A stretch of DNA of 64,000 nucleotides from contig BBYL01000016.1 of assembly GCA_001570385.1 (NCBI GenBank), forward strand, positions 228,642 through 292,641, read 5' to 3'. This DNA is from Microtetraspora glauca. GTDB lineage: Bacteria > Actinomycetota > Actinomycetes > Streptosporangiales > Streptosporangiaceae. The translations under genes and the position numbers were made by a program. The notes under the pieces were generated by a model. That model was not told the origin of the DNA, ran no database searches, and was given only the letters and a program-made list of their open reading frames with translations. This document shows positions 15,825 to 23,665 of this stretch, piece after piece (within the stretch, counting starts at the first letter, position 1; every line of letters starts with the position of its first letter).

Positions 15825-17930
15825 ATGTTCGAGCCCTCGATCGAGCTGTACGACGATCAGGTCAACAACGACTTCACGGTCGCCATCCTGCAACTGATCT
15901 TCTGGGCGGTCCTGGCCCGTCGCCTGTACCGCCTCCCCTTCAGCAAGACCGCCCACAAGCTCAGGCGCAGCAGCCGGAGGCTGGTCGCGGGCGTGGTGGT
16001 GGGGGCCCTGCTCGTTCCGGCCCGGCTGTTCACCATCCTCGTCATGGGCGGCTACGGACCGCAGTTCGCGGCGGACCGTCTGTGGATCGGCCTGCCCCTG
16101 GTCGCCGTCCCCACGATCTTCGCCCTCGTCCTGACCCTGCCCCGGCTCCGGCGGTTCGCGGTCGCCGAGGTCGCCGACCGGCAGGCCCCGCCCACCCCCG
16201 AGCAGCGTCTGCGGGCGGCCGCGCCCGCGGTCACCCTGCCGGCGCGCGCCGTGACCATCGGGGCGCTCATCGCCTTCGCGCGGCTGATCTTCGCTCCGAC
16301 GCCGCCGCTGTTCATCCCGGCCCTGCTGACCTTCGCCGTCGCCGGCGGCTGGATCCTGGTGCTCGGCCGCAGGCACCGGGCGCGGACGGCCGGTGTGGAC
16401 GTACGGCCGATGCCGAGCGGTGGGGCCCGCACCCGCCGCAACCTCGTGGGAACGGTGACGGTGCTGGCGCTGGTCGCCGTCTACGCCGCCTGGGACTGGC
16501 AGACCAGCAAGCTGCCCGACAGCTACAGCATGATGGACCACGCGATGACCTACGGCGACGGTCCCGAGGTGTCCGGGCACGGCCACCTCGCCGCGGGGGC
16601 GGGCGGGGCGAAGGTGCCGTCGGTCTCGGTGGCGGACCTCACCGGACCGCGTACCGGCGTCCCCGACAAGCGCTTCACGCTCACCGCCACCGACGCCAGG
16701 ATGAAGCTGAGCTCCTCGGCCGAGGTGGACGCGGTGGTCTTCAACGGGCAGCTTCCCGGCCCCGAACTGCGGGTGCGCGAGGGCGACCTCGTCGAGGTGA
16801 CGCTGGTGAACAGGACACGCGACGTCCCCACCACCCTCCACTGGCACGGCGTCGACGTGCCGAACGCCGAGGACGGCGTGGCAGGTGTCACGCAGGACGC
16901 GGTGGCTCCGGGCAAGAGCCACACCTACCGGTGGGTAGCGGGCCAGACGGGGACCTACTGGTACCACTCGCACCAGCAGTCATCGGTGCAGGTCCGCCGG
17001 GGGCTCTTCGGCCCCCTGGTGATCGAGAAGGCCGACCCCGGACCCGCGAACCTGAAGGAGTTCACGCTCGCCGCGCACGTCTGGGACACCGACAAGGGCG
17101 AGATCAGCTCGCTCAACTCCTACGACACGCTGCGCAGGGAGACCGTTCCCGCGGGCACTCCGGTGCGGATCAGGCTCGTCAACTCCGACAACTTCCTCAA
17201 GACGTTCACCCTGGCCGGGGTCCCGTTCAAGGTGACCGCACTGGACGGCAACGACGTGAACGCGCCCACCGAGCTGAGCAAGGTGAAGCTGCCCCTCGGC
17301 GGCGGCGGGCGCTACGACCTCGAGTTCGTCATGCCCGCGGGGCCGGTGCGGTTCGCCGACCTGGCCGCGCCGGACGCCGGGCTCCTGATCACGCCCGACG
17401 GGAAGGGAGAGCTGGCGCCGCTGCTGGAGGCCCCCGACTTCGATCCGACCCGCTACGGGTCGCCGCGGCCCACGCCGTTCGGGCCGGGCAGCGACTTCGA
17501 CCGCTCCTTCCAGCTCATCCTGGACAACAAGCCCGGGTTCTTCGACGGCACGCCGTACTACCTGTGGACGGTCAACGGGTCGGTCTTCCCGCACATCCCG
17601 ATGCTGATGGTGCGCGAAGGGGAGCTCGTGAAGGTCACCGTGGTGAACCGCAGCTTCCTCGAACATCCCCTGCACCTCCACGGCCACCGCGTGCTCGTGC
17701 TCAGCCGCAACGGGAAACCGGTCACGGGCAGCCCCGTCTGGCTGGACACCGTCACCGTCGTGGACGGGGAGACCTACGAGCTGGCCTTCAAGGCCGACAA
17801 TCCCGGGGTGTGGATGGACCACTGCCACAACCTCGAACACGCCGCCATGGGGATGACGATCCACCTGGCCTACGAGAACGTGCACACCCCCTATCTCGCC
17901 GGGCGGGCCACCGGGAACGTCCCCGAATAG
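15825..17930 (+). CDS. Membrane-anchored multicopper oxidase
   Basis: A 701-residue protein in two parts. Residues 1-220 hold about five or six membrane helices (for example FTVAILQLIFWAVLARRLY and RLVAGVVVGALLVPARLF). Residues 255-695 form a laccase-type multicopper oxidase. All copper-ligand motifs are present: HWHG, YWYHSH, HPLHLHGH and HCHNLEHAAMGM. The oxidase part should face outside, where it can oxidise phenols with O2. Within this cluster, phenol-to-quinone oxidation or coupling of an exported intermediate is possible, but such fused oxidases also occur as copper-handling genes. The ATG at 15825 has AGAGAGG upstream. Confidence 0.9.
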   Translation: MFEPSIELYDDQVNNDFTVAILQLIFWAVLARRLYRLPFSKTAHKLRRSSRRLVAGVVVGALLVPARLFTILVMGGYGPQFAADRLWIGLPLVAVPTIFALVLTLPRLRRFAVAEVADRQAPPTPEQRLRAAAPAVTLPARAVTIGALIAFARLIFAPTPPLFIPALLTFAVAGGWILVLGRRHRARTAGVDVRPMPSGGARTRRNLVGTVTVLALVAVYAAWDWQTSKLPDSYSMMDHAMTYGDGPEVSGHGHLAAGAGGAKVPSVSVADLTGPRTGVPDKRFTLTATDARMKLSSSAEVDAVVFNGQLPGPELRVREGDLVEVTLVNRTRDVPTTLHWHGVDVPNAEDGVAGVTQDAVAPGKSHTYRWVAGQTGTYWYHSHQQSSVQVRRGLFGPLVIEKADPGPANLKEFTLAAHVWDTDKGEISSLNSYDTLRRETVPAGTPVRIRLVNSDNFLKTFTLAGVPFKVTALDGNDVNAPTELSKVKLPLGGGGRYDLEFVMPAGPVRFADLAAPDAGLLITPDGKGELAPLLEAPDFDPTRYGSPRPTPFGPGSDFDRSFQLILDNKPGFFDGTPYYLWTVNGSVFPHIPMLMVREGELVKVTVVNRSFLEHPLHLHGHRVLVLSRNGKPVTGSPVWLDTVTVVDGETYELAFKADNPGVWMDHCHNLEHAAMGMTIHLAYENVHTPYLAGRATGNVPE

Positions 17931-17955
17931 CGAGCCACGTCCAGCGAGCTGTCGA

Positions 17956-17971
17956 GCCCCTCTCGAGGGGC
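17956..17971. terminator. Short GC-rich hairpin before the chain length factor gene
   Basis: GCCCCT-CTCG-AGGGGC forms a compact stem with a four-base loop 27 bases after the oxidase stop. No T tract follows. It may weakly separate the oxidase from the polyketide synthase genes. Confidence 0.45.
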
Positions 17972-18040
17972 GCCCCAGTGAGTCGAGCCACCCTGTGATC
18001 GGGCGCGGGAAGCCCGCGACCGACACAGGAGGGTTCGACG

Positions 18041-19405
18041 ATGAGCAGCGCGTCAACGGATGCCGGGCCCGGCCCCGTGGTGAGCGGCCCCGTGGTGAGC
18101 GGCCCCGTGGTGAGCGGCCCCGTGGTGAGCGGCCCCGTGGTGAGCGGCCCCGTGGTGAGCGGCGCCGCGGCCACCGGTGCCGTGGTGACAGGCGTCGGTG
18201 TCGTGGCACCTACGGGAGTCGGCGCTGAGGAACACTGGCAGGCCGTACTGGCCGGGAAGTCCGGCATCGGCCGGATCAGCCGCTTCGACCCCACCTCCTA
18301 CCCGGTGCGCCTGGCCGGCGAGGTGCCGGGATTCGCGGCCAGGGAGCGGGTGCCGGGCCGGCTGATCCCCCAGACCGACCACTGGACGCACATGGCGCTG
18401 GCGGCGACCCAGGCCGCCCTCGCCGACGCCGGGGTCGATCCCGGTGAACTGCCCGAGTACGAGATGGCCGTGGTGACGGCGAGCTCCTCCGGCGGCACGG
18501 AGTTCGGCCAGCACGAGATGGAGCGCCTCTACACCAAGGGGCCCTCGTGGGTCAGCGTCTACCAGTCGATCGGCTGGTTCTACGCCGCCACCACCGGACA
18601 GGTGTCGATCAGGCACGGCATGCGCGGTCCCTGCGGTGTCCTGTGCACGGAGCAGGCCGGCGGGCTCGACGCGCTCGGCCAGGCCCGCCGGCTGCTGAGG
18701 TCCGGCGCGCGGCTCGTGGTCAGCGGCGGGACCGACGCCTCGTTGTGCCCCTACGGCCTCACGGCCCAGCTCGCCACCGGCCTGCTTTCCACCGAGCAGG
18801 ACCCCGGCCGGGCGTACCTGCCCTTCGATGCCGCCGCCTCGGGATATCTGCCGGGTGAGGGCGGGGCCATCCTCGTGGTGGAGCGCGACGCCCCGGACGG
18901 CTACGGCGCGATCCGCGGGTACGCCGCCGGCTTCGACCCGCGGCCCGGCTCGGGACGGCGTCCCGCGCTGCGCGGCACCATCGAGCGTGCGCTGGCGGAC
19001 GCCGGCGTCACCCCGGGCGACATCGACGTCGTGTTCGCCGACGCGGCGGGAGTGCCCGAACTCGACCTGGCGGAGGCCGAGGCCATCACCGCGGTGTTCG
19101 GCCCCCGGGGCGTGCCGGTCACCGCGCCCAAGACCCTCACCGGCCGCCTGTACGGCGGTGGCGCCGCCCTCGACATCGCGACGGCGCTGTTCGCGCTCCG
19201 CGACGACGTCATCCCGCACACCGTGGGACCGACCAGGCTCGCCCCCGGCTGCGAGCTGGACCTCGTGCTCGGTGAACCGCGGGACACCCCCGTGCGCACC
19301 GCCCTCGTACTCGCCCGCGGTCACGGCGGTTTCGCCGCGGCGATGGTGTTGTCCGACCTTCACCACATCTCCCGAACCGGAAATATCTCCCGAACCGGAA
19401 AGTGA
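18041..19405 (+). CDS. Type II PKS chain length factor (KS beta)
   Basis: A 454-residue beta-ketoacyl synthase homologue of the chain length factor type. The catalytic Cys of KS alpha is replaced by Gln205 in CTEQAGGLDALGQARR, the diagnostic feature of KS beta. Other thiolase-fold blocks are normal (VVSGGTDASLCPYGL, PFDAAASGYLPGEGG, APKTLTGRLYGGG). It pairs with KS alpha and sets chain length. No KS alpha is adjacent: a multicopper oxidase lies upstream and ACP downstream. The N-terminus is extended by six copies of a PVVSG unit that resembles its own first beta strand (AVVTG), and the C-terminus has a duplicated ISRTG unit. AGGAGGG precedes the ATG. Confidence 0.93.
   Translation: MSSASTDAGPGPVVSGPVVSGPVVSGPVVSGPVVSGPVVSGAAATGAVVTGVGVVAPTGVGAEEHWQAVLAGKSGIGRISRFDPTSYPVRLAGEVPGFAARERVPGRLIPQTDHWTHMALAATQAALADAGVDPGELPEYEMAVVTASSSGGTEFGQHEMERLYTKGPSWVSVYQSIGWFYAATTGQVSIRHGMRGPCGVLCTEQAGGLDALGQARRLLRSGARLVVSGGTDASLCPYGLTAQLATGLLSTEQDPGRAYLPFDAAASGYLPGEGGAILVVERDAPDGYGAIRGYAAGFDPRPGSGRRPALRGTIERALADAGVTPGDIDVVFADAAGVPELDLAEAEAITAVFGPRGVPVTAPKTLTGRLYGGGAALDIATALFALRDDVIPHTVGPTRLAPGCELDLVLGEPRDTPVRTALVLARGHGGFAAAMVLSDLHHISRTGNISRTGK
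18071..18160 (+). repeat. Six tandem 15-base repeats in chain length factor 5' end
   Basis: Six exact copies of ggccccgtggtgagc, in frame, encode the repeated PVVSG. The unit resembles the downstream codons for AVVTG, so the array probably arose by slippage from the start of the synthase fold. Confidence 0.95.
19367..19402 (+). repeat. Duplicated 18-base unit at the chain length factor 3' end
   Basis: Two near-exact copies of atctcccgaaccggaaat, in frame, encode ISRTGN and ISRTGK just before the stop codon. Confidence 0.85.
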
Positions 19406-19412
19406 GCGGAAC

Positions 19413-19679
19413 ATGCCCGAATTCACCATGGAGGACCTCAAGCAGACGCTGCGCGCGATCGCGGGGGAGGACGAGCAGGTCGACCTGGACGGGGACATCT
19501 CCGACGTCTCCCTGGCCGACCTCGGCTACGACTCGCTCGCGCTGCTGGAGCTGGCCAGCCAGGTCGAGAAGCGCTACGGGGTCGTCATCCCCGACGACGC
19601 GGTCCACGAGATGGTCACGCCCCGCGCGACCCTCGCGTACATCAACGGCCGCCTCGCCGACACCGTCGAGGTGGCCTGA
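19413..19679 (+). CDS. Acyl carrier protein of type II PKS
   Basis: An 88-residue acyl carrier protein. The phosphopantetheine attachment serine is Ser41 in DLGYDSLALLE. Helix 1 (MEDLKQTLRAIAGEDE) and the IPDDAVHEMVTPRATLAYING end are typical of polyketide ACPs. It tethers the growing poly-beta-keto chain. It starts 7 bases after the chain length factor stop and is separated by a single base from the cyclase gene, so all are one operon. The order chain length factor, ACP, cyclase is the classical one; only the ketosynthase alpha is missing from it. Confidence 0.95.
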   Translation: MPEFTMEDLKQTLRAIAGEDEQVDLDGDISDVSLADLGYDSLALLELASQVEKRYGVVIPDDAVHEMVTPRATLAYINGRLADTVEVA

Positions 19680-19680
19680 G

Positions 19681-20145
19681 ATGGCCGGACACACCGACAA
19701 CCACATCGTCATCGACGCGCCCATCGACGTGGTGTGGCGGATGACGAACGACATCGAGTCGTGGACCGAGCTGTTCAGCGAGTACTCCGAGGCGACGATC
19801 ATCGAGCGGCGCGGCGACTCCATCCTGTTCCGGCTCGCGCTGCACCCCGACGAGAACGGCACGGTGTGGAGCTGGATGTCCCTGCGCACCCCCGATCCCG
19901 CCACGCGCACGGTCCGCTCGCACCGTGTCGAGACGGGCCCCTTCAAGTACATGTCGATCTTCTGGGAGTACACCGAGACGGACCGGGGGGTCCGCATGCG
20001 GTGGGTCCAGGACTTCGAGATGAAGCCGGGCGCCCCGGTGGGCGACGAGGCGATGCGCGACCGCCTCAACCGCAACACGCTGGTGCAGCTCCAGCTCATC
20101 AAGGACAAGGTCGAGGCCGCCGCGCGCGCGACCGCGGCGATCTGA
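19681..20145 (+). CDS. SRPBCC polyketide aromatase/cyclase
   Basis: A 154-residue START/SRPBCC fold protein like WhiE-ORFVI and the TcmN N-terminal domain. It directs first-ring cyclisation and dehydration of the ACP-bound polyketide. Recognisable blocks are NHIVIDAPIDVVWRMTNDIESWTELF near the N-terminus, SWMSLRTPDPATRTVRSHR in the middle and WEYTETDRGVRMRWVQDFEM after residue 95. The family typically follows the ACP, as here, one base downstream. It is a single-domain protein, as in spore-pigment and pentangular systems, rather than a di-domain aromatase. Confidence in family and role is high. Confidence 0.93.
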   Translation: MAGHTDNHIVIDAPIDVVWRMTNDIESWTELFSEYSEATIIERRGDSILFRLALHPDENGTVWSWMSLRTPDPATRTVRSHRVETGPFKYMSIFWEYTETDRGVRMRWVQDFEMKPGAPVGDEAMRDRLNRNTLVQLQLIKDKVEAAARATAAI

Positions 20146-20243
20146 CCCGCCCGGTCACCCGTGATCGCACCCGATCACACCTCATCGGCCCTGACCACAT
20201 CTGAGACATCTGACAGACCAGGCGAAACGGAGACGGACACGAC

Positions 20244-20996
20244 ATGGACCTCGGGCTCAGTGGCAAGAAGGCACTCGTCACCGGCGGCACCAGGGGCGTC
20301 GGCAGGGGAGTGGTACTGGAGCTGGCGCGTCACGGCGTCGACGTCATCACCTGCTACCGGCAGCCGGGAGAGGCCGCCGCGTCGCTGGAACGCGAGCTCA
20401 AGGAGCTCGGCGGGGACCACCACGTGCTGCGCGCGGATCTCGCCGACCCCGCGGAGATCACCGCGCTGCTCGGCGCGTGCGAGAGCCGGTTCGGGCGGCT
20501 GGACCTCGTGGTGAACAACGCCGCGACCATCAGCCACGTGCCGTACGAGCGGCTCACCCCCGAGCAGTGGCGGCACATCCTCGACGTGAACGTCACCGGC
20601 GTGCACCTGGTCATCCAGGGCGCGCTCCCGCTGATGACGGCCGGCGGCTCGGTGATCAGCATCGGGTCGAAGTCGGCCGAGGTGGGGATCCCGCTCCGCG
20701 CCCACTACACCGCGACCAAGGCCGCGCTGACCGGACTGACCCGGTCCCTGGCCAAGGAGTACGGCAAGCGGGGCATCAGATTCACCATGTTGTCCCTCGG
20801 CATCATCGCCACCGAGGCGATGGACGCGATGCCCGCCGAGCAGCGCGAGCTCATGGTCCAGCGCTACAGCGAGAAGACCGCCCTGGGCCGGCTCGGCACG
20901 CCCGAGGAGGTCGCGGGCGGCGTCCTCTGGCTGGCGAGCGACCTGGCCAGGTTCGTCACGGGCGCGGTCATCGCGGTCGACGGGGGGATCTCCTGA
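20244..20996 (+). CDS. SDR polyketide ketoreductase
   Basis: A 250-residue short-chain dehydrogenase with a full catalytic tetrad: Asn116, Ser142, Tyr155 and Lys159. TGGTRGVG is at 13-20 and NNAA at 91-94. It should reduce a ketone of the polyketide with NADPH. It resembles the SDR at 4341, sharing ELKELGGDHHVLRADL against EFKEIGGDHHVVQADV, so the two are paralogues. It overlaps the following ABM gene by one base (TGATG), exactly as the other pair does. In pentangular systems such a reductase and an ABM oxygenase work together (PdmG/PdmH). A ribosome site GGAGACGG lies before the ATG. Confidence 0.92.
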   Translation: MDLGLSGKKALVTGGTRGVGRGVVLELARHGVDVITCYRQPGEAAASLERELKELGGDHHVLRADLADPAEITALLGACESRFGRLDLVVNNAATISHVPYERLTPEQWRHILDVNVTGVHLVIQGALPLMTAGGSVISIGSKSAEVGIPLRAHYTATKAALTGLTRSLAKEYGKRGIRFTMLSLGIIATEAMDAMPAEQRELMVQRYSEKTALGRLGTPEEVAGGVLWLASDLARFVTGAVIAVDGGIS

Positions 20997-21319
20997 TGAG
21001 CGACGCGACGTACCGGGTCATGCTGCGCATGCAGATCATCCCCGGGATGGGCCCCGACTTCGAACGGATCTGGCGGAAGGTCGGCGACTCCGTCACCTCC
21101 CACCCCGCCAACCGCGGCCAGTGGCTGTCGCGCAGCGAGGAGGAGGCGGACGTCTACTACATCGTCAGCGACTGGGTCGACGAGGCGAGCTTCCGCCGGT
21201 TCGAGACCAGCGACCGACATGTGGAGCACCGCAGGCAGCTGCACCCGTACCGGTCGGGCGGGTCGATGGTCACCATGCGGATCGTGGCCCACCTGCCGGG
21301 CACCGGCGGGGCCGAGTAG
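20996..21319 (+). CDS. Antibiotic biosynthesis monooxygenase (ABM) family, copy 2
   Basis: A 107-residue dimeric ABM-fold protein (YRVMLRMQIIPGMGPDFERIW, VYYIVSDWVDEASFRRFE). It probably introduces oxygen into the aromatic scaffold without added cofactor, working with the coupled ketoreductase. It lacks the glutamine-rich N-terminal extension of copy 1 at 3967. The gene is translationally coupled to the reductase and 49 bases ahead of the carboxylase gene. It ends with TAG; no terminator is visible, so transcription probably continues into accDA. Confidence 0.88.
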   Translation: MSDATYRVMLRMQIIPGMGPDFERIWRKVGDSVTSHPANRGQWLSRSEEEADVYYIVSDWVDEASFRRFETSDRHVEHRRQLHPYRSGGSMVTMRIVAHLPGTGGAE

Positions 21320-21368
21320 GGAACCCGTCCCGTCCTGTCCGCACCACTCCACCCAACCGGAGTCCCAC

Positions 21369-23141
21369 ATGACCAGCATGATGGAGCGATCTCCCGGCTT
21401 CCCGGCGGCGCCGTCCGAGGAGCCCGACTGGATGAGCTGCCGCCGCTGCCGGGTCCTCTTGTACCGCAAGAGGTTCGACAGGGCGGGCGGGGTGTGCCCC
21501 GAGTGCGGCTGGCACAGCCCGCTCAGCGCCGATCGGCGCGTGGCGACGCTGCTCGACCGGGAATCCGCCGTCCGCGTCGCGCCGCCGGAGACCGTGCACG
21601 ACCCCCTGTCGTTCGTCGATCTCGAGCCGTACGCCGACCGGCTGTCGAAGGCGCGGGCGCGGACGGGGCTCGACGACGCGGTCCAGGTGGTGCGCGGCAC
21701 GATCCAGGGCCGGCCCGTCGTGGCGGCCGTCATGGACTTCGCCTTCCTCGGCGGCAGCCTGGGCGCGGCGGCGGGCGAGGCGGTCGCCGTCGCGGCCGAG
21801 ACGGCGCTCGCCGATCAGGCTCCTCTCCTGCTGGTGACCGCCTCCGGCGGGGCGCGCATGCAGGAGGGGACGCTGTCCCTGATGCAGATGGCCAAGACCG
21901 CGGGCGCGATGGCGCGGCTGGACGAGGCGGGGCTGCTGACGATCTCGCTGATCACCGATCCCACGTACGGCGGGGTCGCCGCGTCGTTCGCCACGCTGTC
22001 CGACGTCCTGATCGCCGAACCCGGAGCCCGGATGGGCTTCGCCGGGCCGAGAGTGATCGAGCAGACCATCCGCCAGAAGCTGCCCGGCGACTTCCAGACG
22101 GCCGAGTTCCTGCTGGGACACGGGCTCATCGACGGAGTCAGGGCCAGGGCCGAGCTGCCGTACCTCCTGGGCACGCTGCTGTCGGCGGCGGCGAGGCGGG
22201 AGGACCGCGACGGCGGCGGAGTCAGCGGCGGCGGCGGGGGAGACGGTGGCGGGGGACGGGCCCGTGAGCGGGACGCGGAGGACGTCGCGGTCCGCGATCC
22301 ACGCGGCCTGACCCGCCGTCCCGTCGACCAGGCCGTACGGCTCGCGCGCGACCTCGGCCGGCCCACGACCCTGGACCACGTCGCCGAGTGGACCGACAGG
22401 TTCGTGGAACTGCGGGGAGACCGCGCGGGCGGCGGCGACTGCCCCGCCATCGTCGGCGGCCTCGCCGTCGTGGACGGGCTTCCCCTGGTGGTCGTCGGCC
22501 ACCAGAAGGGCCACACCACGGACGAGCTGGTCCGCCGGAACTTCGGCATGCCGTCCCCGGCCGGATATCGCAAGGCCATGCGGCTCATGCGACTGGCCGC
22601 GAAGCTGCGGCTCCCGCTGGTGACGCTGATCGACACCCCGGGCGCGTACCCGGGGCTGGAGGCGGAGGAGCACGGCCAGGCCCACGCCATCGCCGAGTGC
22701 ATCCGGCTCATGGGGAGCCTGCCGGTCCCCGTGGTCAGCGTGATCACCGGTGAAGGCGGCAGCGGCGGAGCGCTGGCGCTCGGCGTGGCGAACGAGGTGC
22801 TGATCTGTGAGAACGGCGTCTATTCGGTGATCAGCCCCGAAGGGTGCGCGGCCATCCTGTGGCGCAGCCCGGAGGCGGCGGGGACCGCGGCCGCCGCGCT
22901 GAAGATCGACGCCGCGTCCATGCTCGAACTCGGCGTCGTCGACGGCGTGGTCCCGGAACCCGACGGCGGGGCGCACCGCGATCCGGCGGCGGCGGCGCGG
23001 CTCGTCCGCCGGGCGGTGGTCCACGCGGTGCGGAGGCTGCGCGGGCGCGACGGCGCGGATCTGGTGGCCGAGCGCCGCGCACGGTACCGGCGCTTCGGAT
23101 CGGTCGACACCTCCCTCAAGGAGAAAGGAATCCTTCCGTGA
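21369..23141 (+). CDS. accDA: Acetyl-CoA carboxylase carboxyltransferase, fused beta-alpha (AccDA)
   Basis: A 590-residue fusion of the beta (AccD) and alpha (AccA) carboxyltransferase subunits. The N-terminal zinc ribbon is CRRC...CPEC (about residues 23-45). The AccD core follows (ASGGARMQEGTLSLMQM, TDPTYGGVAASFA). A Gly/Ser/Asp linker near residue 285 leads to the AccA half (FVELRGDRAGGG, HQKGHTTDELVRRNFGMPSP, GEGGSGGALALGVA). It transfers CO2 from biotin to acetyl-CoA to make malonyl-CoA, the extender for the polyketide. Plastid/enteric-type subunits are unusual in actinomycetes, whose housekeeping carboxylases are AccA3/PccB-like, so this is a dedicated pathway enzyme. It overlaps accB by GTGA. 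Confidence 0.95.
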   Translation: MTSMMERSPGFPAAPSEEPDWMSCRRCRVLLYRKRFDRAGGVCPECGWHSPLSADRRVATLLDRESAVRVAPPETVHDPLSFVDLEPYADRLSKARARTGLDDAVQVVRGTIQGRPVVAAVMDFAFLGGSLGAAAGEAVAVAAETALADQAPLLLVTASGGARMQEGTLSLMQMAKTAGAMARLDEAGLLTISLITDPTYGGVAASFATLSDVLIAEPGARMGFAGPRVIEQTIRQKLPGDFQTAEFLLGHGLIDGVRARAELPYLLGTLLSAAARREDRDGGGVSGGGGGDGGGGRARERDAEDVAVRDPRGLTRRPVDQAVRLARDLGRPTTLDHVAEWTDRFVELRGDRAGGGDCPAIVGGLAVVDGLPLVVVGHQKGHTTDELVRRNFGMPSPAGYRKAMRLMRLAAKLRLPLVTLIDTPGAYPGLEAEEHGQAHAIAECIRLMGSLPVPVVSVITGEGGSGGALALGVANEVLICENGVYSVISPEGCAAILWRSPEAAGTAAAALKIDAASMLELGVVDGVVPEPDGGAHRDPAAAARLVRRAVVHAVRRLRGRDGADLVAERRARYRRFGSVDTSLKEKGILP

Positions 23142-23665
23142 CAGAAACGCTTCCTTCGGCCTCTCCGGACGCCGGCCCTCTCGACCCCGTTCCCGACACC
23201 TGGATCGCGACGGAGATCAGCACCGTCTGGCGCACCGTCGTCGACATGGTGGGCGGTGCCTCCCGGCCGCCCAGCCGGATCAGCGTCCAACTCGGTTCGG
23301 CCAGCATCGAGATGGAGTGGGGCGCCTCCCCGGAGGCCACCGTGGGCGTCTCCGAAGCCCCGGCCGCGCGGGCGGCGGTGCCGGGAGCGCCTGCTCCGGA
23401 GCCGGAGCCGCAGGTGTGGCACGCCGTCCGGGCTCCGCTGGTCGGCACCTTCTACCGCGCTCCGGAGCCGGGGGCCAAACCGTTCGTCGAGGTGGGCGAC
23501 ATCGTCGAGCCGGGCAGGCAGATCGGGATCGTGGAGGCGATGAAGCTGATGAACCCGATCGTCGCCGACACGGCCGGGCGGATCGTGGAGATTCCCGTGG
23601 GCGACGGGGAGCCTGTCGAGTACGACCAGCCGCTCCTCCTGCTGGAACCGTGGGAGGGCGAGTGA
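23138..23665 (+). CDS. accB: Biotin carboxyl carrier protein of acetyl-CoA carboxylase
   Basis: A 175-residue AccB. The C-terminal biotinyl domain (about residues 93-173) has the lysine target motif EAMKLMN, preceded by the thumb-bearing APLVGTFYRAPEPGAKPFVEVGD block of bacterial AccB. The N-terminal 80 residues are a variable linker rich in Ala, Pro and Glu. It carries the carboxyl group between AccC and AccDA. The GTG start overlaps the accDA stop, and its own stop overlaps the accC GTG, so the three are made in coupled fashion. Confidence 0.94.
   Translation: MTETLPSASPDAGPLDPVPDTWIATEISTVWRTVVDMVGGASRPPSRISVQLGSASIEMEWGASPEATVGVSEAPAARAAVPGAPAPEPEPQVWHAVRAPLVGTFYRAPEPGAKPFVEVGDIVEPGRQIGIVEAMKLMNPIVADTAGRIVEIPVGDGEPVEYDQPLLLLEPWEGE

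Noticed and set aside
14889..16973. A 694-codon minus-strand frame over the MFS and multicopper oxidase genes
   Set aside because: It spans two well-supported plus-strand genes and the gap between them, a typical antisense artefact of GC-rich codon bias.
18071..18160. Possible CRISPR-like or regulatory repeat array
   Set aside because: The units are contiguous, 15 bases long, without spacers and in frame, so it is a coding tandem repeat.
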